DNA of 64,000 bases from Thereva unica (taxonomy: Eukaryota; Arthropoda; Insecta; Diptera; Therevidae). Each line of letters starts with the position of its first letter. The stretch's first letter is position 1. The stretch covers positions 113,071,163 to 113,135,162 of the forward strand of contig OX465284.1 in assembly GCA_949987705.1 (NCBI GenBank), read 5' to 3'. The notes under the pieces are model-generated. The model saw only the letters and a list, made by a program, of their open reading frames with translations, was not told where the DNA came from and made no database searches. Positions 55,274 through 64,000 of the stretch are shown one piece after another. Made by a program: the position numbers and the translations under genes.

Positions 55274-55567
55274 AAGGCTGTATCAGATCCAAAGCAGCGC
55301 AACAAAAATATCAGCAGCAAACTGTTTCTATTGGTCAAAGCGAGTCACATGACCACAGAAGCAGCACTGAATGCTGCCGCTGCATTTTCATTCCTAATCC
55401 TAATTTTGCTGCCCATCAAGGCAGCTTTTTTGACATTTCAGTTTTTTATTTAAGGCGAAAAAGCGTTTGCTGCCTGCTGCTGCTACAACGAATCTGATTC
55501 AAGAAGCAGCATGCTGCCTCTTCCGCTGCTGCTGTCGCTGCTCAAAAATTTGATCTGATACGGCCTT
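55274..55567. mobile_element. 294-bp GCAGC-rich MITE
   Basis: The left end AAGGCTGTATCAGATC (55274-55289) is repeated inverted as GATCTGATACGGCCTT (55552-55567), 15 of 16 bases matching. The interior is rich in GCAGC/GCTGC, itself partly inverted, and has no transposase. No obvious target duplication. Confidence 0.8.
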
Positions 55568-55569
55568 GA

Positions 55570-56155
55570 AGGTAAGGATTCTGCGTAACCAGCAATAGTT
55601 TTACAGGAGAGCTCAGAAGACAAGGAAGAGGAGTCCATAGACAGAAAAAAGAAGCTTAGGAGAAGATATTAATGTGATTGAGTTTGAAGTAGTGTAGTTG
55701 GGACATTCCCAGCCTCAGACGTTTATACAAGTTGTTCAAGGGATTGAGTTTGCCTTCAAGACTCGGAAAGTATGCAGTAGTGTTGGGTAGGACACCATTA
55801 TAAAATGAGTTTGTAAGAGGTGCCTCTTTTTTTTTAGCCAGTACAATACCATAACTCAAATGAGGCGAGGTACCATTGTAATGGCAAAATGACAAAAACA
55901 AGCAAATTATAGAAAGAAAGAAAATAAACGCCAGTGAAGATGTTTTTTTCATGAGTTGCATTCTAATGATATGCATTAACCTGCTCAGATTAAGAGTAGG
56001 AGAGTAAGAAACCTATGCCTTCACGATGTATAGTTTAAAATCACACATCTCCTCATTTCTCTCGATATACGCTCATACCAAGAGTGGTAGTACCTTATTT
56101 TTAAACCGGAACATTTTACAAACTTAAGGCCTTAGTACAATTTACCATCATGTAA
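55570..56155. other. No gene recognised
   Basis: The minus-strand frame 55976-55656 has one hydrophobic stretch but no domain, and is probably chance. Confidence 0.35.
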
Positions 56156-56159
56156 GGGA

Positions 56160-56420
56160 CAAATGTACTGCGACCGGCTCAACTGTAGAAAAAAGTACCA
56201 TTATGCCTCCACATCAACATTCATCCCTCTCGGCTCACTCTCACAGTTTGCAGCCCTTATTTTCGCGCGTTTTAACAAGAAAAGCTCAACTGTGGAACAA
56301 GCTTCCATTTTCATACAACTCCCAAGAGTTCAAACCCAAGGTTTATCGCCATCTCCTCACCGCCTGACTTTCCTTAATTCCTCGTATGTTTCTCTCTATT
56401 ATTCGAGCTAAACTTACTAC
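56160..56420 (+). pseudogene. Non-LTR retrotransposon extreme C-terminus
   Basis: Frames read LWNKLPFSYNSQEFKPKVYR, then HLLTA and a stop, the same ending as the copy at 50.9 kb (LWSCLPQS..., FKRKVHRHL). SQFAALIFARFNK precedes it in another frame. Confidence 0.6.
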
Positions 56421-56671
56421 TAGACTTAGCACCATAACGTGTACGACACGACGGACTTGGATATTACACTCTCACATAAAAAAAAATTTGGCTGACTTTG
56501 GCTTTTGACTGGTACGGCACTTAGCTAAGCTGACTTAACACCATGCTACTGTATGGACTTAATTCTAAAGAATAATATTGATAGTTTCCTTTCTGGACGT
56601 TTAATCAAGGCGATATTGGATTGTTGCTGAATTTAAATCACATATCGTCTCTGAAAATGTGTCAGGCAAAT

Positions 56672-57060
56672 AGAAGAGAAAACTTTTTGGTTAGAGGTCA
56701 AAATAGGTAAGACGTTTGAGTTTCGTCGGGTTTGTATCCCACCGCTGCCACCTTTAAAATATTTGGCTGCGCTGTAAGACTCCCCCGAATATACTTCTCA
56801 GCCCTCTAACCTTCTCGATCATTTTCAATAGAAAGGAAGAGAGTCGTTTTTGATAAGAGGTAAGACGTTTGAATCTCTTTGGGTTCGTATCCCACCGCTG
56901 CCACATTCAAAATGTTTGGCTGTGTTCCATCGTCTTCAGGAAAAACAAAGAGAGCTGTTTTTGGTAAGAAGTGAAAATAGGTTAAAACGGGGATTAAGAC
57001 ATTTGACGTTTGAGTCTCTTTGGAAGCGTGGGTTCAGATCCCACCGCTGCCACCATTAAA
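56672..57060 (+). repeat. Tandem array of tRNA-Leu 3'-half units
   Basis: Three units of about 150 bp. Each has GAAGAGAG-like text, a TTTTTGG(T/A)TAAGAG block, TAAGACGTTTGA(G/A)TCTC and a tRNA end: TTTGTATCCCACCGCTGCCA at 56731, TTCGTATCCCACCGCTGCCA at 56884 and TTCAGATCCCACCGCTGCCA at 57032. The third also keeps the variable arm and T stem (AGTCTCTTTGGAAGCGTGGG). This is the 3' half of a fly-type tRNA-Leu. A B box is therefore present in each unit. No unit has a full 5' half, so none is a working tRNA. Confidence 0.75.
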
Positions 57061-57329
57061 AAATTGGCATCTTATAAGGAATGATCTGCAGCCTGATGGC
57101 AGATCCTGTGATATGACGCATCTTACATCTCACTTCCAACTTTCTGTTAAGATCTTTAAGTGGTGACGAAGCAAAACTCTGAATAGGTGAGGGGCAACCT
57201 TCCTCGAGCTGAAGAAGAACCAAATACGAGGAGCAAGCAAAGATGTTAAGTGATCGTGTCGAGAGCTACATGGCAGTGGATAGTTTTTACGTGTTTTAAC
57301 GGTTTCCTGTGGACACCTGCAGCGGCAGC

Positions 57330-57590
57330 TCTAGCGGTTAAGTCGTCCGAGCGTGTTCTGGAAAACAGAGCAGTAAAGAAGATATATAAGGGAATCATAA
57401 TCGGTGACAGGCCAGCAGAATGACCGAGGAAAAGATGGTTTGAAGGCGTAGAAGTAGACGCTGTACACTTGTTGGGCGTCCGAAATTAGGGGACTTTAGC
57501 CAGTGAGCGAGGAGGTTGAAGGAGAAAACTGAAGCCGGCCAAGGAACGATTTGGGCTGTAGTGCTATTGAACTGAACTGAACAAAAAGAC
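57330..57590 (+). pseudogene. RTE-like retrotransposon C-terminal fragment
   Basis: One frame with three stops reads SSERVLENRAVKKIYKGIII, then PRKRWFEGVEVDAVHLLGVR, TLASERGG and RRKLKPAKERFGL. The GRPRxRWxDGVxxDAxxLLGVRNW block ends many RTE-type ORF2 proteins. Confidence 0.65.
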
Positions 57591-57599
57591 AAATCGGCG

Positions 57600-58400
57600 T
57601 CATAAATTCTCAGCACTCCACCCACTGCCACGCCCCCACTGACCCAATTTCCAGGGCCAATACCTACCGAAAGGTCGGTGTGTACGCGAATTAAGCTGCC
57701 AGACCAAGAGCATTGGATCGATCCAGTGCTGCCACTGGGAGCACTCAGTTCTATAACGTCTTATCTTGATATGGGGGCTCTGTCCGGATGGACCTTCACA
57801 TTGTTGCCTTACTATGTGACTTTTACAGACCAATTACATTGAACTGGATATCGGGGCACCCATCAGTTTGATGAAGACGACCTTTGCCGATCGGACTTGG
57901 ATTAAGCACACCGAATACGGGACAGTTTTTGACTATGTTTGTTAGCTTGATGTCAGGACACTTGTTGGCTTGATTACACTGATTTGACACTGCGCCCACT
58001 TATGAAGTACAAGAAGAACAGAGGACCTCATTGCAGGCTTTGAGGTTAGTGCACCGCCGTCGGACAGTCAATTCTAAACGACAAGCCATTGAGCACACTG
58101 CTCAACATGCTCCAGCGGTCTGATCCAAAAATATGAGATATTAAGGTGTAGTACAATAGGCTCAGGGACTCTCAGCGGTACTTTTGGACCCAATAACTCA
58201 CCAAAGAAGAAGAATCTAAGAGCTCAGACACCTGGGGTTTTTTATTAGGGTGTAGTGAGAGTTTTATGTACATTGGTCTAGCAGAAGGAAATGTGTGCGA
58301 GCGACTCTGTAAGGTTGCCATGCCTAATATAGCAAACACTTCTGAGGGTCCGCACCCACACGGTAGTGCCAGATTATTACTGAATAAACTCAATAACCCT
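57600..58400. other. No gene recognised
   Basis: No domain-bearing frame and no clear repeat. Confidence 0.4.
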
Positions 58401-58519
58401 TTTTTTCATGAGGTTTGAGCCCAGACCGACACCAGCCGTGAAGGCATTACTTTTGCCAAGCATCATCAACAAGACCCTCGATGGTGCTCACCAGGTAGTA
58501 GGACTACCTACATCGACCG

Positions 58520-58800
58520 CCAGACATATGCACGCCTCTGTTACAGATATGAATATATTCGTATACGGCCATTCAAATCACGAATGACCTTCTACCACGC
58601 GGTGCCCCAACTAAGTACAAACCATGTCCAATGCTGCTTGACCTATGAAATCGAGTGAGAACCGGTCTTCTGAGTATGTTAATCGCACTCTTTATGGTCA
58701 CCAAGATAATTTCCCGTTTTCTTCTTCCTATACAATTTTTTAAAGCCCCAATTTTGCTCCCTTTAGTGTAGAAAAAGGATAAGCGTACGTGCTTCGTTTG
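58520..58800 (-). repeat. 5S-rRNA-related repeat, copy D
   Basis: The minus strand 58702-58583 holds the 5S-like core (GACCATAAAGAG, CCGGTTCTCACTCGATTTCA, AGGTCAAGCAGCATTGGACA). The 5' flank (ACTAAAGGGAGCAAAATTGG) and 3' tail (AACAGAGGCGTGCATATGTC) match the other copies. A further shared piece with 9.07 kb lies at 58412-58460. Confidence 0.7.
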
Positions 58801-58809
58801 AGCTATTCA

Positions 58810-60650
58810 GTGCCTCTTTTATTGATACGTTCTTGTGGCTGGCTGCATTTGGAAAAGAAGAATTTTTTATTCAGGCGTACCGTGCCTGTTTCGGGCTCTA
58901 TGCAGACGTTTTGAGGCTGTGCTACGGGTGAGTCTTATTTTACCCAGGGTCCTTCATCGTCTTGTATTAAAAAAAAACTTGAAACAACAACGACATTCGT
59001 CATCGTTCAAATTGTGAAGATACTTTTATTGCCCCCAGATGGCACTTGTATAATGGTGGCGATTAATTAAAATAACTCCAACCGATTAAGGACAGCACAA
59101 GATCGTTAAGGGCCCATTAATCACTGTGTGTGTGTGTAAATGTTTTTTTCTTCATCCCTGAAACATTGGCACCAATCCAGGCGGATCTAGCAGAACTGGG
59201 ACGGCAATAACTCATCTTCCGTATGCCTGTGAAAGTCAAAGCTTTTTCCCTTCGCTCGTAACCGTTTGACATCAAGTAAGGAATGTGGATAATTTGTTGG
59301 GATTTGGTACGTCGTCGTCGTCCCCCTCTGCCCGACAGGTTCGTAATATCCTTTATTTTACGGGCGTACGAAATTTCGGCTTTGCAGCAATTAAGATTAT
59401 CTGCAGCTGAAGCTGTCTATCCAGGGCATGCCGGAGTGTGTTTTTATATGTAGAAGTACGAAATTGATTGGAAAAGTTGAAAAAGGATTAACTGCCGGCC
59501 TGGACAGGCAGAAAGTGTGGAGGCTGGTTGATAACGTATCTGGTCAGGAGCAACCAGGAAATGGCTTGTTGTAAAACTCCTTTTCCCACTCAGCAATTTC
59601 GCATTTCTATCTTTCGATGTCAAGTTCACAAAGCCGTGCTCCGTGCGCACAGAAAATTCCTTTAAATGAAATTTATTGTTGAAGCACTCCCAGCCCAAGG
59701 AGCTCCGATGCCGGAGCCAACTCTGCCATAATTCAAGGAAAGTAATGCTTATGGGACTCTCTACTTTGAACTTTATGGCTCAAATAATAGACTGGCAACG
59801 TTCGCCTGAGTTTGCGAAAACCCCTTGAGAAATTTTCACAGTTTTCGGTGCTCCCCCCGCCCGTGCTCTAGCAGCTTCGATCTAGAATCCTAGAACCAGG
59901 CACAGGATATCAATTTTTGGCTGTTCCTGCCGTATGTGACATACAGAACACACACAAACACACACAGTACTGGCCCAAGTCTCGAGTGCATGAAAGTATA
60001 AACCAATGAAAGGCTGAGAGCAGGATCCTAACGATGCTTGATGTAAGGAGCTTAGAGGCGTAGAGTCCTGATGCGGAGCTATTTCGTCGGTAATAGAGTT
60101 GTTCACGATATCGACTAAATGGCGTTCTAGAGAATGATGACGTCGACTAAGTTGCGTTCTTTCGGGGCTGCGGAAATTCGAATTAATCTTCTTAAAATGT
60201 TGAAGGTATGTGGGGGCGAGGAGGTCGGGCACAAGACAAGGTACCGGCAATCTTCATGGAAGTAAATTTAAATTACGGAAATGGATTTATCAGTTTGTCA
60301 TTTCATGATTTGACTTGGTTCAAATGGAATGAATGGCGCAAAATTGAGAAATTGAGAGGCTTTAATCTCGACTCAGCAGCGCTTGTGGAGGGGAGTCAGT
60401 ATATTAGCATGATTCCATTATAAAAATGCCATTTAACGATTGGCAGAGGGAGTTGTGCTGCTTTAACCGCAGTGTTTTATTGGAAATGTCTTGATTATGT
60501 TGTATCAACGGCAAAATTTAAATGGTTTTTTTTAAAAGAAGTTAAATATGATTTCGTATTATAGAAGATACAACGTCTGACGTTAGCAGAAATCATATAA
60601 AAAGAGCGCAGTAATATAATAAATTGATCCAACGGGGCTATGTACTTTAA
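58810..60650. other. No gene recognised
   Basis: (GT)n near 59125-59137. Frames up to 122 codons (minus strand 60250-59882) have no domain. Confidence 0.4.
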
Positions 60651-60652
60651 TC

Positions 60653-61028
60653 TACGGGAGCGCCATCTAGACCTTCGGTATTTCAACATTAAATAACTCT
60701 GACATTTTTCTGCTGATTTCGACAAATGTCCCTGATTCTAAAACGTACCATTTTAGGTATGAGTCAATGCATACCGAAAGAATGCGCTGAAACTGTAGCG
60801 CTTTGCATTGAAAACAATCGTACAATTGTGAAAACTGCGCGTGTTTTTCGTAAAATGCGTGCGTATCGAATGGTCGTGGTCATTTAATCGATATTGCATT
60901 CAAAAACTGATTTGGAATAAATGGTAGAGAATATCCTAAATAAATCTTGCTCATTTGTCAAAAACGGATGAGAAATGACAGAGATATTCAATGTTGAAAT
61001 ACCGAAGGTCTAGATGGCGCACACCATA
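60653..61028 (+). mobile_element. mariner/Tc1-type MITE with long terminal inverted repeats
   Basis: A perfect inverted repeat of about 31 bp (60660-60690 against 60990-61020, starting GCGCCATCTAGACCTTCGG), with weaker pairing to about 70 bp. TA dinucleotides bound both ends (60653 and 61027). Between the ends a 42-codon frame keeps a transposase N-terminus. This is an internally deleted DNA transposon. A half copy lies at 36104-36253. Confidence 0.85.
60759..60887 (+). pseudogene. Transposase N-terminal stub inside the MITE
   Basis: The frame reads PKECAETVALCIENNRTIVK, then TARVFRKM, after a short leader from the ATG at 60759, and stops after 42 codons. The motif is the first helix-turn-helix of a mariner-like transposase group (E-x-A-x-x-V-A-L-x-I-E-N-x-R-S-I-V-K-T). 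The catalytic domain has been deleted. Confidence 0.7.
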
Positions 61029-61254
61029 CATATTTCCTTACTTCGAGAAATTTTTTCGACTCCACTCGCCGGTATGGATCTAATAGTTGATTTATTTCTT
61101 AACATTCCAGTCGTGTCGGTTCACTTATTGTAAATCGTTAAACAAGCATCCCAGCGGCTAGCGTTTCGGAAGGGTGGCATCTCGGTCTAATCTACAAGTC
61201 CTATTTTTGACCTCGACTTGAATAGAACTCACTTATTTGGCCTGGGGCATCGAA

Positions 61255-61420
61255 AAGCACGGACGGGCTAACTTTTGGTGTTTTTTGGCCGTCGTATGCC
61301 CGTTTATACAGCTTACTACTTGTCCATTCAAGTCTTTTGATTAAGTTTGCCCGTCATGGCCATCATATTCCACTCAAAAAGCCAGGTGGCCAGTGTTCGC
61401 CCGTTGTAAGGCCATTTATT
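61255..61420 (-). repeat. ACGGGCGAACA dispersed repeat
   Basis: GGCCTTACAACGGGCGAACA (minus strand, about 61413-61394) recurs at 24.06-24.09 kb on the minus strand and 23.466 kb on the plus strand. Both minus-strand copies continue with a GGGCTTTTT- or GGCTTTTTG-type block and a CATATGATG- or GAATATGATGG-type block. The unit's limits are unknown. Confidence 0.6.
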
Positions 61421-61429
61421 CTTTTTATT

Positions 61430-61800
61430 TGGAATTGTATTGCAGTTACTCGGTGAACTACGCTGAGATCACTTTTTCCTTCTGCTCCATCGAAGAAGCG
61501 ACCGAAAAAAGCTTCCTCTTTGTGAGGGGTGACGCAGCCTGGAAACATTTTAGGCGATTTCTGGAAGCTGGCTACTGTGGAGGCGGATACAGCAACCTGT
61601 TAAGCCACAAAAGTAGGGGTTAGCAGGAGACAGATCCTCGGAGTGTTATGCCTCCTGAGACAAAAGAATTCCACTAACCGGCCGGCAAAGGCTGTGACGC
61701 AGGAAGCACCAGAGTACCAACTGAACAAAGAGATGCATCATCCGCTAGGTGAAGATCCGCCCTAAGTGGAACAATGGTACCCTGATACGAGAAGCCTTAT
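61430..61800. other. No gene recognised
   Basis: A 76-codon frame at 61393-61623 has no domain I know. It may be an older part of the R1 element that follows. Confidence 0.3.
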
Positions 61801-62700
61801 TAGGGTTTCAAAAGCCGGTTGAAAAGCTGTCCAAAAAGTAGTCCGACGCACCTATGAAGCCTAGAACGGCCCCATAGCCGACCTTCTGCCAATCGGCGAA
61901 AAGTCTCAGAATGGGCGTGCTTGTGGCTGACCAGCTAGACGCTCTCCTGACCATGGAACAAGTAGTTGTCCGGCGAAGTCTTCTGAAGGCGATCATAGAA
62001 CCGGGACAGGGCTCAGAAGTACCCAGGTTCCTAGGGGTGACGAGCCGATCTAAGGTCTGGAAGGAGCAAATCCATTATAGACGAGGACAAGCTGCCGTGC
62101 AGCAATGTGGATATGAGCCCCTACATGACCCTCAGTGGAGAGTACTCTACAAAGTTTACCGCCCAACATTTACAGAGCTGACATTCTCTGTGGACCGACT
62201 TTGATTGGGCACAGTTTAGAATCAGTGCGGTAGGAAAGCACATGGCCAAAGCTGCCCTCAGATAAATTTGCAAACTCCCCTCTGAGATCGTAAGCAGCCG
62301 TATGGGACGCTGAGGAAGCAACTATGGGAAGAAATGCTTGTCCCTACAGGCGTGGCTATGACCCTAAAACCATCACCAAAATCCTTAACCTCCCTCCATC
62401 ACCTAACCTCCTTGACCTGGGTAACCTCCAGTACAAAAGAGGTGGGACATAATCCCCTAAGGAAATGAACAGTGCTTCCAATATGAAGGCTGTCCAGATA
62501 TACCTCGATCACCCTAAGACTGGCTCGACTGTAGTCAAAAAAAGGTTTATCTTGGAAAACCGGAAATACTACGTCGACCAAAGGGGGCCGAAAGCCAATC
62601 TCGCTCCATCCTGAGCAAAGGCCCGCTACCTTTGGGTTCTAAGAAATCATCTAGTGAGTAGGATCTTTACGCTTGTATCGATGAGACAAAGCTGTCATCC
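61800..62700 (+). pseudogene. R1-clade retrotransposon: ORF1 end and ORF2 start
   Basis: A frame at 61911-62204 (DPQWRVLYKVYRPTFTELTF) resembles the C-terminal part of R1-clade gag-like ORF1. After stops, the ATG at 62465 opens 49 codons: NMKAVQIYLDHPKTGSTVVK, then KRFILEN. This is the first strand and helix of the R1-clade endonuclease (M-K-x-x-Q-x-N-L-x-H-S). A stop follows at 62612, and only traces continue (LWVLRNHLVSRIFT) to about 62700. No reverse transcriptase is present, so the 3' part is deleted. Confidence 0.6.
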
Positions 62701-62769
62701 ATGACTCAGATTGCTATTGGTTTGATTTGAGAAAAGCTTAACAATTCGGCGTGGATCAGTCTATACCTA

Positions 62770-62915
62770 TTATGACAGGAACTGATAATAATAATTGTTC
62801 CTGAAAGTATGCAATTAAATATAAATTTAAAAAATATCACCTAAAAGTATGCAAAAAGGTAACCAGCTCACAGAGAAGAAAGTAACCGGAGAACAAAGAC
62901 GCTACGTCGTTAGAT
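62770..62915 (-). repeat. 3' end of the shared non-LTR family, reverse orientation
   Basis: On the minus strand: AACGACGTAGCGTCTTTGTT, a CCGGTTAC block, then TTTGCATACTTTTAGGTGAT and TTGCATACTTTCAGGAACAA, matching the 3' UTRs at 51.1 and 54.0 kb. Confidence 0.75.
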
Positions 62916-62919
62916 TAAA

Positions 62920-64000
62920 TATGTAGTATCACACACGTTCTTGGATTATCATTTTTAGGAGGAAGCAGAATGAGATTCGGTCTTTTCTAGAAAAGTATTT
63001 TTTAAACATTGCAAGTAATTTGTTCATGTACCTACTTAAAATATTGCTCCGAAAGGACTAAAATCTCACAATCCTCTCCTATATTCTAAAATACAAGGAC
63101 AAAACGGACGTGAAGTAGCGCAACCAGAATATCTAAAACGGCTTAGATTTCATTCTCAGCTCAAAACATTCACGATTTTCTCCTCTCAATAGCCATTGAA
63201 TCTCTTGGGATAAGAATTGTTCAAAATGAGTTTTCCATAGTAATCATTATCGCACCTCTCTAGCCCTATCACAGCCTCTTAGTATTCGCAACAGCACCAC
63301 GGTAGTGAAAACCAGCATCATTAACAAACCTTGGCCCGAACCCTAAACTCGGCTGCTGCATAAATCAGTTCCAGCCAAATAGAAATAAAAGCACAATACG
63401 CACCCGTAAAGGTCGCACCTAAATGAAGGCGATTACTGGAACTTCCGCAATAAAGACCCCTCCGAGCGCCGCCAGCGCCTCCTGCTCCTCCAGCCCGGGT
63501 TCTATATGAGCACACAATAGTTTTCTTACGAGCAGTCGATTAACCTCTATCACATCTCAGCTGCCGCCCAATGTATCCCCGAACGTCCATTTCGCCAGCA
63601 ACTCTGCCCTTGGATACCTTTTCAGTATTCACAGCACATCATTGCCATTGGGCTAGTAGTGGAAGGACACAGCGCAACAGTTTCCTCTCCAGGATGAAAA
63701 GGATGAGACTTGCCGCAAAAAAAGAGCCGAGCCATGGACCAACACAACCAGCTTCGGTGGAGCATTCGATTTTATGTGCCTCGGAAGGAGCATAACCAGA
63801 CAGCAAGGACCTGGCCTCGGTGTACCCGCTCTCGGTCTGCATTGATGCCATTGTTGAAGGAATTTATTAAAAGGATACCAGAAACGGGAATACATTGTTG
63901 CCTATTTTAAATCCCGGCGGGGGTCCTTGGAACGCTTCGCTTTAACTGAAAAATGTTCTTGATTCCGAGGAACTTTTGATTCCGGCCATTTTTGAAATCG
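62920..64000. other. No gene recognised
   Basis: Frames of 60-80 codons on both strands at 63321-63910 lack domains. I see no repeat or RNA gene. Confidence 0.4.

Noticed and set aside
55656..55976. Minus-strand 106-codon ORF with a hydrophobic stretch
   Set aside because: No homology recognised, AT-driven, and no promoter or splice context.
1..64000. CRISPR arrays, operons, bacterial insertion sequences
   Set aside because: None seen; the window is eukaryotic and the repeats are transposons, satellites or RNA-derived.

Overview
The window looks like intronic and intergenic DNA from a fly (Diptera, probably Brachycera). The reasons are: AT-rich DNA with short GT/AG-bounded exons and an 89-bp intron, fly-type core promoters (TATA box plus TCAGT initiator), and a transposon load typical of insects (BEL/Pao, R1-clade, RTE, CR1/jockey-like and mariner elements). 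A 200-base run of N at 28305-28504 is an assembly gap. I name no species, because none can be fixed by reading alone.

Layout. 1-6706: a BEL/Pao LTR retrotransposon cut by the window's left edge, with one long gag-pol frame and a 3' LTR. 6.7-25 kb: mostly unrecognised DNA holding old non-LTR retrotransposon fragments (R1-clade at 9.5 and 24.5 kb, RTE at 13.6 and 18 kb, RNase H-tail fragments at 13 and 21 kb), a 5S-rRNA-related repeat and a 240-bp direct duplication. 25.6-28.5 kb: homopolymer-rich A/T DNA that may be a promoter and long 5' UTR ending at a splice donor. 29.7-36.3 kb: a degenerate GAGTTAAG satellite, three mariner-like remnants, a tRNA-related SINE and AAAATGGCCG-type repeats. 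38.9-42.7 kb: a candidate solo LTR, a 157-bp MITE and a 5'-truncated non-LTR element with an AATA tail. 44-47.4 kb: an R1 remnant, a candidate 5' exon, a hairpin-forming repeat and a 5S-related repeat. 48.04-48.76 kb: the only convincing host coding sequence, two exons of a serine-rich protein with repeated RRxS motifs. 50-64 kb: further non-LTR fragments sharing one 3' end, a MITE, a tandem array of tRNA-Leu 3'-half units, an RTE tail, a 5S-related repeat, a mariner MITE and an R1 remnant.

How it fits together. Candidate 5' exons at about 27-28.5 kb and 45.5-45.9 kb lie upstream of the coding exons at 48 kb on the same strand, so one gene with long introns could run left to right through the middle of the window. 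That linkage is inference; the exon phases fit but do not prove it. No CRISPR array, operon or prokaryotic system is present. The least ordinary material is the small RNA-derived repeats (5S-related copies and the tRNA-Leu tandem array) and the short inverted-repeat elements.
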